A program made the translations under genes and the position numbers. From Vibrio jasicida CAIM 1864 = LMG 25398 (GTDB lineage Bacteria; Pseudomonadota; Gammaproteobacteria; Enterobacterales; Vibrionaceae), in assembly GCF_000400365.1 (NCBI RefSeq), contig NZ_BAOG01000027.1, positions 1-49,498 on the forward strand: 49,498 bases of DNA, given 5' to 3'. The notes under the pieces are model-generated. The model was not told the origin of the DNA and did not search any database. It saw only the letters and a list, made by a program, of their open reading frames with translations. Positions 40,847-49,498 of this stretch are shown here, piece after piece. The first letter of the stretch is position 1. Each line of letters opens with the position of its first letter.

Positions 40847-41800
40847 TTGGACAAAGCGATGACGAAACCTTTCTCGATTGCCATTCACGGTGGTGCAGGT
40901 ACCATTTTGCGGGCACAGATGAGCGATGAACTGCAACAATCCATTTTGACGGATTTAGAAGCTGCGGTGAAAGCGGGTCATCAAATCTTAACAAAAGGTG
41001 GTGAAGCCTTAGATGCGGTCGTTGCTGCGGTAAAAGTGCTAGAAGACTCCCCTAATTTCAATGCAGGCAAAGGCTCGGTTCTTACTCATACTGAAATGGT
41101 AGAAATGGACGCCTCTGTAATGGATGGTAGAAACCAAGCGGCAGGTGCTGTTGCCGGTGTTCGTCATATTAAGAATCCCATTGAGCTCGCTCGTGATGTA
41201 ATGAAAAACAGCAACCATGTGCTGTTAGTTGGCGAGGGCGCTGAGAAATTTGCTTTCGAACAAGGCCACGAGTACACCGAGCAAGATTACTTCTTCACTG
41301 ATCGTCGCTATGAACAACTGATTTCTATGCGCGAGAAAGGCTTGTTTGCTCTTTCCGAGTCCCGTTACCCAGATGACCGTAAACACGGTACGGTTGGTGC
41401 GGTTGCATTGGACCAACAAGGCAACTTAGCGGCAGCAACCAGCACTGGCGGTGTGACCAACAAGAAATACGGTCGCGTGGGCGATTCCGCTCTGATTGGG
41501 TGCGGCACGGTGGCAGAGAATGGTGTTGTAGCGGTTTCCACTACAGGTGTCGGCGAGTTCTTTATCCGTAAACGAGTGGCGGAAGATGTCGCAGCGCGCA
41601 TGCGTTATTTGCAAGAAAACGTCCACACGGCTTGTGAACATATCATCCAAGGTGAACTTAAAGAGATGGGCGGAGAGGGCGGTCTAATTGCCATCGATGC
41701 ACAAGGTGAGTTGCACTTTGCGATGAACAGTTCTGGTATGTATCGAGCTGGGATCAACACTCAAGGTGAGTTGAGCGTAAACATTTACTCTGACGAGTAG
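40847..41800 (+). CDS. iaaA: Isoaspartyl peptidase/L-asparaginase (plant-type, Ntn hydrolase)
   Basis: 317 aa. The family opening FSIAIHGGAGT is followed by NAGKGSVLT and the autocleavage site DRKHGTVGAVALD, where the threonine after HG becomes the N-terminal nucleophile of the beta chain; GGVTNKKYGRVGDSA and STTGVGE follow. It splits beta-aspartyl peptides and asparagine. The start is TTG at 40847, favoured by AAGGA eight bases before; the ATG four codons later is too far from it. It separates slyD from slyX, which are close in E. coli. Confidence 0.9.
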   Translation: MDKAMTKPFSIAIHGGAGTILRAQMSDELQQSILTDLEAAVKAGHQILTKGGEALDAVVAAVKVLEDSPNFNAGKGSVLTHTEMVEMDASVMDGRNQAAGAVAGVRHIKNPIELARDVMKNSNHVLLVGEGAEKFAFEQGHEYTEQDYFFTDRRYEQLISMREKGLFALSESRYPDDRKHGTVGAVALDQQGNLAAATSTGGVTNKKYGRVGDSALIGCGTVAENGVVAVSTTGVGEFFIRKRVAEDVAARMRYLQENVHTACEHIIQGELKEMGGEGGLIAIDAQGELHFAMNSSGMYRAGINTQGELSVNIYSDE

Positions 41801-41821
41801 CGATTCGCTTTCTCAAAGACA

Positions 41822-41855
41822 ACAAAGCCCAGATAAGAGTCTGGGCTTTGTGTTA
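41822..41855. terminator. Terminator between iaaA and slyX
   Basis: CAAAGCCCAGA (41823-41833) pairs with TCTGGGCTTTG (41840-41850) around TAAGAG, with further A-T pairing outside. The genes are convergent and it may serve both, though the flanking T-runs are interrupted. Confidence 0.75.
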
Positions 41856-41880
41856 TTTACTGCACTAGGATTCGGATGAA

Positions 41881-42108
41881 TCAGTAGTGCGGTGGTGGTG
41901 TTTCTTCTGATGGATCGGCCAAATTCGACGAATCCATATTCTTCACTTTACCTACCACGTATTTCATCTGATCGAGCATCTTGGTGATTTGCAGTTGCTG
42001 CTGTGACAAGGCACCGTTCAGATCTTCAATCGTCTGTTCTTGGAACGCAAGCTGACACTCTAAGTCATTAATGCGAGCTTCCAATTGCTGAATAAGTTTT
42101 TCTGTCAT
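41881..42108 (-). CDS. slyX: SlyX protein
   Basis: 75 aa from the ATG at 42108; seven extra N-terminal codons of a longer frame overlap the gene upstream and are not part of the family. The protein is almost all coiled coil (QQLEARINDLECQLAFQEQ), with a proline-rich end PPPHY. The function is unknown. Its start overlaps the stop of the WD40 lipoprotein gene by 4 nt. Confidence 0.9.
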   Translation of the reverse strand: MTEKLIQQLEARINDLECQLAFQEQTIEDLNGALSQQQLQITKMLDQMKYVVGKVKNMDSSNLADPSEETPPPHY

Positions 42109-43091
42109 GATCCGTTCTCTAGCTGCCAAGCTTGGGCAATGCCCGCAGAAGTGGCAGTAATTATACGTTGCTTGGAATCAAAGGCTGCATCATACACGAC
42201 CGCACGAGGAGGGCGAGTATCTTTTTTCGGCTCGACTTCAAATCTATCGACTCGTTTTCCCGTGTGAGTATCCCATACCATCACGCGCCCTGAAGGCGTT
42301 CCTGTAACTAACAAGCTGCCATCGTCTGAGAATCGAGCCGTCGAGAAGATCAACTGACGAGACCAACTGCTTAGCTGTGTCACTTCTTCTCCAGTTTCTA
42401 AGTCCCAGATGATGGCTTGATTACCGCCATCGGACGTCATGGCCAGTTTCCCATCCCGTTGAAGCGCGACTCTGACCACGCGTTGTTCGTGTTCAAAGCT
42501 GCGCAATACTAGCCCGGTTTCGGTATCCCACAGATACGCTTTGTAGTCATTACCGCCCGTTAAGGCGAAGCGGCCATTGGGAGATATCGCCACGGAATTG
42601 ACTTTTTCTTGGTGTGCAAGGAACTCTAGCCTGCGACCAGTGACTAAGTTGACGTGAATCGCTTTACCGTTGGACAAGCCAAGCAACACTTGTTCTCCGT
42701 TACTGGTGATATCAACGTCTCGAATCAGCGCGTCATCGATAGACCAAAGTCCTTCGGCTTGAGTCCATCCGAGATCCCACACAGCGAAGTTCATTTGGCT
42801 TGCAGTGACGGCATAGCGGCCATTGTCCGAAATGCGAATATGGGAGACCACATTCGCAGCTTGATCGAGTTCACCCAGCTTTGCGAGTTGTTTGTTTTGC
42901 TCCAAATCCCAAAGAACCAACTGGTGCTCTTTGGAGTACAGCAGTGCAAATCGGCCATCTCGACTGAGCGCAAAGCTGGTGGAACCTTGTGGTTCGAGTG
43001 ACCAACGTTGAACGTCATGATCGGTAAAAAAGCATCCATTTAACGTGGTGATGACAATTAAATATAGGAATAAATGAGAAATTCTTTGCAT
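42105..43091 (-). CDS. WD40-repeat lipoprotein
   Basis: 328 aa from the ATG at 43091. A longer frame starts 73 codons upstream but runs across the fkpA promoter region; the shorter start gives a lipoprotein signal with L17-N-G-C20. The mature part has about seven WD40-like blades (ending LVLWDLE, AVWDLG, YLWDTE, IIWDLE, VMVWDT), so it should form a beta-propeller at the membrane. No function is known to me. Its stop overlaps slyX by ATGA and it diverges from fkpA. Confidence 0.82.
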   Translation of the reverse strand: MQRISHLFLYLIVITTLNGCFFTDHDVQRWSLEPQGSTSFALSRDGRFALLYSKEHQLVLWDLEQNKQLAKLGELDQAANVVSHIRISDNGRYAVTASQMNFAVWDLGWTQAEGLWSIDDALIRDVDITSNGEQVLLGLSNGKAIHVNLVTGRRLEFLAHQEKVNSVAISPNGRFALTGGNDYKAYLWDTETGLVLRSFEHEQRVVRVALQRDGKLAMTSDGGNQAIIWDLETGEEVTQLSSWSRQLIFSTARFSDDGSLLVTGTPSGRVMVWDTHTGKRVDRFEVEPKKDTRPPRAVVYDAAFDSKQRIITATSAGIAQAWQLENGS

Positions 43092-43219
43092 CACATCTAA
43101 TAATCCGGTTTGTGTCTTAAGACATATAGCTAGTATATTGGTATAACGATTGTCTTCACTAGTCTCATCGAAGATTTGTGCACAACAACCAGTGGCTAAG
43201 CCATTATTGGGAGAATTTA

Positions 43220-44002
43220 ATGAAATCAGTTTTAAAAGTGTCGCTACTTGCTGCAACAGTAATGCTAGCGGTAGGTTGTCAAAAAGAAGAAACAAAACCA
43301 GAAGCAGCACCTCAAGCAGAACAAGTTCAAGCAGAAACTGGTAAAGCAGTTCACTTTAAAACCGACGATGACAAAGCGGCGTACGCGATCGGTGTTTCAT
43401 TTGCTAACTACCTGAGCACGAGTATCGATAAGCCAAGCGAAATCGGTATCGACCTAAACAAAGACCTAGTTCTTAAAGGTATCGAAGACGTATTCAAAGA
43501 CAAAGCTGCGCTAAACGAGGAAGAAACTCGTGCTGCTCTAGAGTCTCTAGATAAGCGTGTTGCTGAGAAGATGCAAAAGCAAGCCGCTGAAAAAGCGGCT
43601 GAAGCGAAGAAAGCAGGTGATGACTTCCGTGCTGAGTTCGAAAAGCAAGAAGGCGTAGTTAAGACAGATTCTGGCCTACTTTACCAAGTAATCACGCCTG
43701 CTGAAGGTGAGAAGCCAAAAGACACTGATACGGTTCAAGTACACTACAAAGGTACTCTGATCGACGGTACTCAGTTCGACAGTTCTTACGATCGTGGTGA
43801 GCCAGCAACGTTCCCACTAAACCGCGTTATCCCTGGTTGGACTGAAGGTGTTCAGCTAATGCCTGTAGGCTCTAAGTTCAAATTTGTTATCCCGCCAGAG
43901 CTAGCATACGGTGATCAAGACACACCAAGCATCCCAGCTAACTCAACGCTTGTATTCGAAGTTGAACTACTAAAAGTTGAGAACGATCAAGCTGCTAAGT
44001 AA
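43220..44002 (+). CDS. fkpA: FKBP-type peptidyl-prolyl isomerase FkpA
   Basis: 260 aa from the ATG at 43220, with GGGAG upstream. The signal ends in LAVGC (C20), which may be a lipoprotein site; the E. coli protein is soluble and periplasmic. An alpha-helical dimerisation domain (about 30-150, rich in KAAEKAAEAKK) leads to the FKBP domain (about 155-256) with VQVHYKGTLIDG, FPLNRVIPGW and IPPELAYG. It folds envelope proteins. Confidence 0.93.
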   Translation: MKSVLKVSLLAATVMLAVGCQKEETKPEAAPQAEQVQAETGKAVHFKTDDDKAAYAIGVSFANYLSTSIDKPSEIGIDLNKDLVLKGIEDVFKDKAALNEEETRAALESLDKRVAEKMQKQAAEKAAEAKKAGDDFRAEFEKQEGVVKTDSGLLYQVITPAEGEKPKDTDTVQVHYKGTLIDGTQFDSSYDRGEPATFPLNRVIPGWTEGVQLMPVGSKFKFVIPPELAYGDQDTPSIPANSTLVFEVELLKVENDQAAK

Positions 44003-44025
44003 TAACAGACAGCGATAACTCGATG

Positions 44026-44054
44026 AAAAAAGGCCCGTTTTACGGGCCTTTTTT
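44026..44054 (+). terminator. Terminator of fkpA
   Basis: AAAAAAGGCCCGT (44026-44038) pairs with ACGGGCCTTTTTT (44042-44054) around TTT. A strong intrinsic terminator. Confidence 0.92.
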
Positions 44055-44146
44055 GTTCTAGGTCACTAGTTGATGAGTTTGCTAGGTTGCCTTTCAAATT
44101 TTCTGATAAACTTACACCAATTTGTTGATTTTTCGCTCGAAGGCTT

Positions 44147-44863
44147 ATGACAACTACAGAAACAATAAATGCGGAGATGTTGCTCGAAATGGAATCTGTC
44201 AACGTGATGCCATTTTCTGAGCACGATAAAATCATCTTGAGATCTTACGAAGCGGTCGTGGACGGCATCGCCAGTTTGATTGGTCCCTTTTGTGAGATCG
44301 TTCTTCACTCTCTTGAAGATCTCAATACCTCTGCAATCAAAATCGCCAATGGTGAAAACACTGGCCGTCAGGTCGGTTCTCCGATTACCGACTTAGCGCT
44401 AAAGATGTTGAAAGACATTGAAGGCTCTGAACGTAACTTCTCACGTTCGTACTTCACCCGTGCAAAAGGTGGTGTACTCATGAAGTCGATCACCGTTGCT
44501 ATCCGCAATGGTGAAAACCGAGTGATTGGCCTGCTTTGTATTAACGTCAACCTTGATGCGCCGTTCTCCCAAGTGCTGCAATCTTTTATGCCGACACAAG
44601 AAGCAAAAGAGGCGGCGTCTTCAGTAAACTTCGCCAGCGATGTTGAAGAACTTGTCGATCAAACCGTTGAGCGCACGATTGAAGAAATCAATGCAGACAA
44701 ATCGGTATCGAACAATACGAAAAACCGTCAGATCGTCATGGAATTGTACGATAAAGGTATCTTCGATATTAAAGACGCCATCAACCGCGTTGCCGATCGT
44801 CTAAACATTTCTAAGCATACGGTTTACCTTTATATTCGTCAGCGTAAAACTGAGGACGAATAA
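44147..44863 (+). CDS. yheO: YheO family PAS/HTH transcriptional regulator
   Basis: 238 aa. The YheO-type PAS-like domain (about 25-140) includes [12 protein letters not shown] and ITVAIRNGE. The C-terminal helix-turn-helix (about 205-236) has [20 protein letters not shown] followed by TVYLYIRQ. The ligand and targets are unknown. It precedes tusD by 2 nt, so it is probably in one transcript with the sulfur-relay genes, as in E. coli. Confidence 0.9.
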   Translation: MTTTETINAEMLLEMESVNVMPFSEHDKIILRSYEAVVDGIASLIGPFCEIVLHSLEDLNTSAIKIANGENTGRQVGSPITDLALKMLKDIEGSERNFSRSYFTRAKGGVLMKSITVAIRNGENRVIGLLCINVNLDAPFSQVLQSFMPTQEAKEAASSVNFASDVEELVDQTVERTIEEINADKSVSNNTKNRQIVMELYDKGIFDIKDAINRVADRLNISKHTVYLYIRQRKTEDE

Positions 44864-44865
44864 GC

Positions 44866-45261
44866 GTGAGTGGATTAACTTACACGCTAGTGGTGAACGG
44901 TCCGGTTTACGGCAGCCAATCGGCACGCAGTGCATACCAATTTGCTAAAGCAGTCATTGAACAAGAACACACTCTAGTGAGTGTGTTCTTTTATCAAGAC
45001 GGCGTCACCAATGGTACAGCTCTGAGCGTGCCCGCCAATGATGAGTTTGACCTAGCTAAAGCATGGCAATCACTCGCACAGCAACACGATGTTCGTTTGG
45101 AAACGTGTGTGGCAGCGGCTTTACGTCGCGGTATCATCAGCGAAGATGAAGCCAATCAACATGGTCTTGAGCAGAACAACCTAGCGACAGGGTTCGAACA
45201 AGCTGGTTTGGGCAGCTTAGCCGAAGCTATGTTAACGCAAGATAGAGTGGTGCAGTTTTGA
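44866..45261 (+). CDS. tusD: Sulfurtransferase subunit TusD
   Basis: 131 aa DsrE-like protein. TusBCD passes persulfide sulfur from TusA to TusE and then MnmA for 2-thiouridine at tRNA position 34. The sulfur-carrying cysteine corresponds to C81 ([12 protein letters not shown]). The start is GTG. The last bases overlap tusC by 4 nt. Confidence 0.93.
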   Translation: MSGLTYTLVVNGPVYGSQSARSAYQFAKAVIEQEHTLVSVFFYQDGVTNGTALSVPANDEFDLAKAWQSLAQQHDVRLETCVAAALRRGIISEDEANQHGLEQNNLATGFEQAGLGSLAEAMLTQDRVVQF

Positions 45262-45614
45262 GTCAGTTAACTTACCTATTTCGTAGCGCACCTCATGGTA
45301 GTAATGCGGGGCGTGAAGGTGTGGATGCGCTGCTAGCGGCGTCGGCGTACTGTGAAGACATCACCGTCTTATTTGTTGGTGATGGTGTCTACCAGTTACT
45401 GCTTGGACAGGAGCCAAATGGCATCTTAAGCAAAGACTACGCACCAATGCTAAAGCTGTTCGACTTGTACGATATTGAGCAAGTGTTTGTTTGTGCTGGT
45501 TCGCTTGCCGAGCGTGGCTTGGCTCAAGCCGATTTAGTCATTGATGCCGAGTCTCTAAATACCGAGCAACTCAAAGCTAAACTGCAACAAGCTAGCAAAC
45601 TGCTGTCATTCTGA
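45258..45614 (+). CDS. tusC: Sulfurtransferase subunit TusC
   Basis: 118 aa DsrF-like subunit. It starts at TTG (45258) inside the tusD stop, and reads [21 protein letters not shown], the form expected for TusC. It contains [10 protein letters not shown] and [11 protein letters not shown]. Confidence 0.92.
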   Translation: MSQLTYLFRSAPHGSNAGREGVDALLAASAYCEDITVLFVGDGVYQLLLGQEPNGILSKDYAPMLKLFDLYDIEQVFVCAGSLAERGLAQADLVIDAESLNTEQLKAKLQQASKLLSF

Positions 45615-45621
45615 GGAAGCC

Positions 45622-45897
45622 ATGTTACATATCATCAAATCCGTAGCAGCATTAGACGATGCAATGGCACTGTACAGTGAGCAAGATGATGTCTTGCTGA
45701 TTGAAGAGGCGGTTTATGCCGCTAACCCTCAACATAAAGCATTTGCAAAGGTAAAAGGCCCCGCTGTGTTTGCTTTACAGAGTGATATCGAAGCTCGCGG
45801 AATCACCAATCGTATAAGCCCGTCTATTACCGTTATAAACTATTCAGGTTTTGTCGAACTCACGACAAAACAGGCGAAATCTCTGACTTGGGATTAG
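45622..45897 (+). CDS. tusB: Sulfurtransferase subunit TusB
   Basis: 91 aa DsrH-like subunit, the smallest of the TusBCD hexamer. It opens MLHIIKS and contains DDVLLIEEAVYAA and FVELTTKQAKSLTW. It follows tusC by 7 nt. The order yheO-tusDCB-rpsL matches E. coli. Confidence 0.92.
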   Translation: MLHIIKSVAALDDAMALYSEQDDVLLIEEAVYAANPQHKAFAKVKGPAVFALQSDIEARGITNRISPSITVINYSGFVELTTKQAKSLTWD

Positions 45898-45967
45898 CCC
45901 TTTATTCCTGTCGATTGAGCTTTACGGACGAATTACCCTAATTGAACAAAAAAGATCCGTATATTTC

Positions 45968-45996
45968 TTGACACACCTCTCACTGCTGCATAGAAT
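45968..45996 (+). promoter_or_regulatory. Sigma-70 promoter of the str operon
   Basis: TTGACA (45968-45973), 17 bp, TAGAAT (45991-45996): a perfect -35, ideal spacing and a near-perfect -10. Transcription should begin near 46003, 73 nt before rpsL. The C- and G-containing discriminator (GCGTCCC) after the -10 suits stringent control. Confidence 0.9.
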
Positions 45997-46002
45997 TTTG
46001 CG

Positions 46003-46029
46003 TCCCTAACTGCCAAGAGTCGTTAGGGA
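46003..46029 (+). other. Hairpin at the 5' end of the str mRNA
   Basis: TCCCTAAC (46003-46010) pairs with GTTAGGGA (46022-46029) around 11 nt. It begins at the predicted transcription start, so the mRNA would open with a stem. ATTTTTC follows a few bases later (46032-46039), so partial attenuation is possible. Confidence 0.55.
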
Positions 46030-46072
46030 TAGATTTTTCACAAAGCTTACTTTCAAGTAAATCAGGAGCTAG

Positions 46073-46450
<378 letters not shown>

Positions 46451-46550
46451 TGGATTCCGTTAAGTAAGGCCAAACACTAAATTATTTTTAATTTTTTGAA
46501 AAAACTGAAAAGTTTTGGATAAAACCTGAAGAAGACAACGGAGAAAATCC
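46451..46550 (+). promoter_or_regulatory. rpsL-rpsG intercistronic region, likely S7 autoregulatory operator
   Basis: This 100-nt gap carries CCGTTAAGTAAGGCCAAAC (46457-46475) and, later, GTTTTGG (46512-46518) and AACGGAG (46537-46543). TCCGTT can pair with AACGGA across the ribosome site, and CCAAAC with GTTTTGG. E. coli has the same blocks (recalled) where S7 binds to repress its own translation. Confidence 0.7.
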
Positions 46551-47021
46551 ATGCCACGTCGTCGCGTCATTGGTCAGCGTAAGATCCTTCCAGATCCAAA
46601 GTTCAAATCTGAACTGCTGGCAAAATTCGTTAACATCCTAATGGTTGACGGTAAAAAATCTACTGCAGAGAAAATTGTTTACACTGCACTAGATTCTATG
46701 GCTGAAAAGTCTGGTAAAGACCACTTAGCTATTTTTGAAGAAGCTCTTGAAAATGTTCGCCCAGCGGTAGAAGTTAAATCTCGCCGTGTAGGTGGTTCAA
46801 CTTACCAAGTACCTGTAGAAGTTCGTCCGGTTCGCCGTAACGCACTTGCTATGCGTTGGTTGGTTGAAGCTGCGCGTAAGCGTGGTGAAAAATCTATGGC
46901 TCAACGCCTAGCTGCTGAAATGCTAGACGCGTCTGAGAACAAAGGTACTGCGGTTAAGAAACGTGAAGACGTTCACCGCATGGCTGACGCAAACAAAGCG
47001 TTCGCACATTACCGTTGGTAA
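46551..47021 (+). CDS. rpsG: Small ribosomal subunit protein S7
   Basis: 156 aa. S7 binds the 3' domain of 16S rRNA and nucleates the 30S head. The opening [17 protein letters not shown] and the [16 protein letters not shown] beta-ribbon region are typical. It probably represses its own translation through the preceding gap. The length agrees with the short form of the protein. Confidence 0.98.
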   Translation: MPRRRVIGQRKILPDPKFKSELLAKFVNILMVDGKKSTAEKIVYTALDSMAEKSGKDHLAIFEEALENVRPAVEVKSRRVGGSTYQVPVEVRPVRRNALAMRWLVEAARKRGEKSMAQRLAAEMLDASENKGTAVKKREDVHRMADANKAFAHYRW

Positions 47022-47030
47022 TACCTTTTC

Positions 47031-47056
47031 AGTGCTGCAAGGTTCCTTGCAGCACT
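47031..47056 (+). other. Strong hairpin after rpsG
   Basis: AGTGCTGCAAGG (47031-47042) pairs with CCTTGCAGCACT (47045-47056), 12 bp with a tight loop, 9 bp after the rpsG stop. Only TCTTTAG follows, so it is at most a leaky terminator. Confidence 0.65.
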
Positions 47057-47060
47057 TCTT

Positions 47061-47132
47061 TAGTTCCTATGCCTATGCTAGGAACTATTGCTATATCTAG
47101 GGGATAGCATTTTTAGCTATAGCAATAGTCCC
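47061..47132 (+). promoter_or_regulatory. Competing hairpins in the fusA leader
   Basis: Stem A pairs TAGTTCCTA (47061-47069) with TAGGAACTA (47079-47087). Stem B pairs ACTATTGCTATA (47084-47095) with TATAGCAATAGT (47118-47129) and extends past one mismatch to 47081/47132. Both use 47084-47087, so they compete. They end 27 nt before the fusA start codon. Confidence 0.55.
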
Positions 47133-47158
47133 TATCTCTAAGTTAAGAGGATTCAATC

Positions 47159-49258
47159 GTGGCTCGCAAAACTCCTATTGAGCGCTACCGTAATATCGGT
47201 ATCTGTGCTCACGTAGATGCTGGTAAAACAACCACTACTGAACGTATTTTGTTCTACACTGGTCTGTCTCATAAAATCGGTGAAGTTCACGATGGCGCAG
47301 CAACCATGGACTGGATGGAGCAGGAGCAGGAACGTGGTATCACTATCACTTCAGCTGCAACTACTACTTTCTGGCGTGGTATGGAAGCACAATTCCAAGA
47401 GCACCGCGTAAATATCATTGATACCCCTGGACACGTTGACTTTACTATCGAAGTAGAGCGTTCTCTGCGCGTACTTGATGGTGCAGTTGTTGTGTTCTGT
47501 GGTTCATCTGGTGTTGAACCTCAGTCTGAAACTGTATGGCGTCAAGCTGACAAGTACCACGTTCCACGTATGGTATTTGTAAACAAGATGGACCGTGCAG
47601 GTGCAGACTTCCTACGCGTTGTGGACCAAATTAAAAACCGTCTTGGTGCGAATCCTGTTCCAATCCAACTGAACGTTGGTGCAGAAGATGATTTCCGTGG
47701 TGTTATCGACCTTATCAAGATGAAAATGATCAACTGGAATGAAGCCGACCAAGGCATGTCGTTCACATACGACGAAATTCCAGCAGACATGCAAGAGCTT
47801 GCTGAAGAATGGCGCAACAACCTAGTTGAAGCGGCAGCGGAAGCAACTGAAGAGCTAATGGACAAGTACCTTGAAGAGGGTGAACTGTCTGAAGCTGAGA
47901 TCAAACAAGCTCTACGTACTCGTACACTAAACAACGAAATCGTACTGGCTACTTGTGGTAGTGCGTTCAAAAACAAAGGTGTTCAAGCAGTACTAGACGC
48001 AGTGATCGAATTCTTGCCGTCGCCAGTTGATGTTCCTGCAATTAAAGGCATCGACGAAAGAGAGAACGAAGTTGAGCGTCACGCAGACGACAACGAACCG
48101 TTCTCAGCACTAGCATTCAAGATCGCGACTGACCCATTCGTGGGCACGCTAACTTTCATGCGCGTTTACTCAGGTGTTGTGAACTCAGGTGATGCAGTTT
48201 ACAACTCAGTAAAAGACAAGAAAGAGCGTTTCGGTCGTATCGTACAGATGCATGCGAACAAGCGTGAAGAAGTTAAAGAAGTTCGCGCTGGTGATATCGC
48301 AGCTGCTATCGGTCTGAAAGACGTTACAACAGGTGACACGCTATGTGACCAGAACCACAAAGTGATTCTAGAGCGCATGGAGTTCCCTGATCCGGTAATT
48401 CAGATCGCGGTAGAGCCTCGCTCTGTTGCCGATCAAGAGAAGATGGGTATTGCACTAGGTAAACTAGCGGCAGAAGATCCATCATTCCGCGTAGAAACGG
48501 ACGACGAAACAGGTCAGACACTGATCTCTGGTATGGGTGAGCTTCACCTAGATATTATCGTTGATCGTATGAAACGTGAATTCAGCGTTGACTGTAATGT
48601 TGGTAAACCTCAGGTTGCGTACCGTGAAACAATCCGTGGCAACGCGGAAGTTGAAGGTAAATTTGTACGTCAATCTGGTGGTCGTGGTCAGTATGGTCAC
48701 GTATGGATCAAACTGGAGCCATCTGAACCTGGCGAAGGTTTTGTCTTTGTTGACGAAATTGTGGGTGGTGTTGTTCCTAAGGAATACATCAACTCGGTAG
48801 CGAAAGGTATCGAAGAGCAAATGAACAGCGGTGTTCTAGCGGGTTATCCTGTATTAGATATTAAAGCCACTCTGTTTGATGGTTCTTACCACGATGTTGA
48901 CTCTAACGAGATGGCGTTTAAAATCGCTGGCTCGATGGCATTCAAGAAGGGTTCATTAGAAGCACAGCCTGTTCTTCTTGAGCCAATGATGAATGTTGAA
49001 GTAACTACTCCTGAAGATTGGATGGGTGATGTTGTTGGTGACCTTAACCGCCGTCGCGGTATGATCGAAGGTATGGACGATGGTGTGGCTGGTATTAAGA
49101 TCATCCGCGCTCAAGTACCACTATCTGAGATGTTTGGTTACGCAACGGACCTACGTTCTGCAACTCAAGGCCGTGCGTCTTACTCTATGGAGTTTAACGA
49201 GTACGCTGAAGTACCGAAAAACTTCGCAGATAAAATCATTGCAGACCGTGGTTACTAA
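47159..49258 (+). CDS. fusA: Elongation factor G
   Basis: 699 aa translocation GTPase. AHVDAGKT (residues 17-24), DTPGH and NKMD form the nucleotide site; domains II to V follow (IGALAFKI-type domain II start replaced here by [14 protein letters not shown], then GMGELHLDI of domain III). The start is GTG with AAGAGG upstream. Domain III shows no sign of fusidic acid resistance changes that I can judge. It is preceded by a long structured gap. Confidence 0.97.
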   Translation: MARKTPIERYRNIGICAHVDAGKTTTTERILFYTGLSHKIGEVHDGAATMDWMEQEQERGITITSAATTTFWRGMEAQFQEHRVNIIDTPGHVDFTIEVERSLRVLDGAVVVFCGSSGVEPQSETVWRQADKYHVPRMVFVNKMDRAGADFLRVVDQIKNRLGANPVPIQLNVGAEDDFRGVIDLIKMKMINWNEADQGMSFTYDEIPADMQELAEEWRNNLVEAAAEATEELMDKYLEEGELSEAEIKQALRTRTLNNEIVLATCGSAFKNKGVQAVLDAVIEFLPSPVDVPAIKGIDERENEVERHADDNEPFSALAFKIATDPFVGTLTFMRVYSGVVNSGDAVYNSVKDKKERFGRIVQMHANKREEVKEVRAGDIAAAIGLKDVTTGDTLCDQNHKVILERMEFPDPVIQIAVEPRSVADQEKMGIALGKLAAEDPSFRVETDDETGQTLISGMGELHLDIIVDRMKREFSVDCNVGKPQVAYRETIRGNAEVEGKFVRQSGGRGQYGHVWIKLEPSEPGEGFVFVDEIVGGVVPKEYINSVAKGIEEQMNSGVLAGYPVLDIKATLFDGSYHDVDSNEMAFKIAGSMAFKKGSLEAQPVLLEPMMNVEVTTPEDWMGDVVGDLNRRRGMIEGMDDGVAGIKIIRAQVPLSEMFGYATDLRSATQGRASYSMEFNEYAEVPKNFADKIIADRGY

Positions 49259-49316
49259 TAGACGATTGAGCTAAAAAAGTTTACGACTTTTTGCTAGATC
49301 AAGCCGTCGAAATATT

Positions 49317-49336
49317 GCGCTAACAGACGTTGGCGC
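49317..49336 (+). other. Hairpin between fusA and tuf
   Basis: GCGCTAAC (49317-49324) pairs with GTTGGCGC (49329-49336) around AGAC, with one G-T pair. A second, A/T-rich stem (AAAAAGT near 49274-49280 with ACTTTTT near 49286-49292) lies earlier in the 151-bp gap. Neither ends in a clear T-run. Confidence 0.5.
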
Positions 49337-49391
49337 ATAAAATAACAATTTCTGGCGCGTCGAGATCAATAATGATCACGGCGAATCATAA

Positions 49392-49498
<107 letters not shown>

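Noticed and set aside
43092..43310. 73-residue N-terminal extension of the WD40 lipoprotein
   Set aside because: It runs antisense across the start of fkpA and its upstream region and would bury the lipoprotein signal. The ATG at 43091 fits better.

Overview
The window is core chromosome from a marine Vibrio, most likely the Harveyi clade (V. parahaemolyticus, V. alginolyticus, V. harveyi or V. campbellii) and most likely chromosome 1. The grounds are the sodium-motor gene motX beside purA, the GlyGly-CTERM extracellular nuclease (Xds type), the argD-astA-astD cluster beside pabA, and a gene order that otherwise follows the gammaproteobacterial hfq and crp/str neighbourhoods. Species is inferred from gene content and order; no search was run. 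I see no prophage, insertion sequence, CRISPR array or defence island.

Layout. (1) 1-453: three near-identical tRNA-Gly(GCC) genes in a 127-bp tandem array, then initiator tRNA-Met. (2) 454-1059: a gene-free stretch with two perfect, convergent DnaA boxes and further weak ones. It lies between glyVXY-like tRNAs and queG, the same place as the E. coli DnaA-titration locus datA. (3) 1060-11908: queG (minus), then tsaE-amiB-mutL-miaA-hfq-hflX-hflK-hflC, and a DUF2065 gene (yjeT) on the opposite strand. (4) 12082-21479: purA, motX with a textbook sigma-28 promoter, the divergent hmp/nsrR pair with two NsrR-type boxes between them, rnr-rlmB, gph and trpS. (5) 21541-31406: a small lipoprotein gene, the secreted nuclease xds with a CRP-like site upstream, pabA, argD-astA-astD (arginine synthesis and the AST arginine-degradation route) and a DUF1338 metalloenzyme gene. 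(6) 31407-37281: a palindrome-rich candidate interspersed repeat, then the minus-strand genes crp, prkB, yheU, yheT, a TIGR02444-type gene and the ABC-F ATPase yheS. (7) 37459-49498: kefG-kefB-yheV-slyD, iaaA, slyX with a WD40-repeat lipoprotein (minus), fkpA, yheO-tusDCB, and the str operon rpsL-rpsG-fusA-tuf, cut by the window end.

How the parts fit. Most genes serve translation and RNA: tRNA modification (queG, tsaE, miaA, tusDCB), Hfq, RNase R, RlmB, TrpS, S12, S7, EF-G and EF-Tu. Others serve envelope quality control (amiB, hflKC, fkpA), nitrosative stress (hmp/nsrR), potassium efflux (kefGB) and arginine metabolism. The less ordinary material is between genes: the datA-like DnaA boxes, the structured astD-DUF1338 gap, the repeat at 31411-31568, the 5'-terminal hairpin of the str mRNA, the conserved-looking S7 operator and competing hairpins before fusA. 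Nothing here looks like a wholly new multi-gene system; the datA-like locus and the fusA leader are the best leads.
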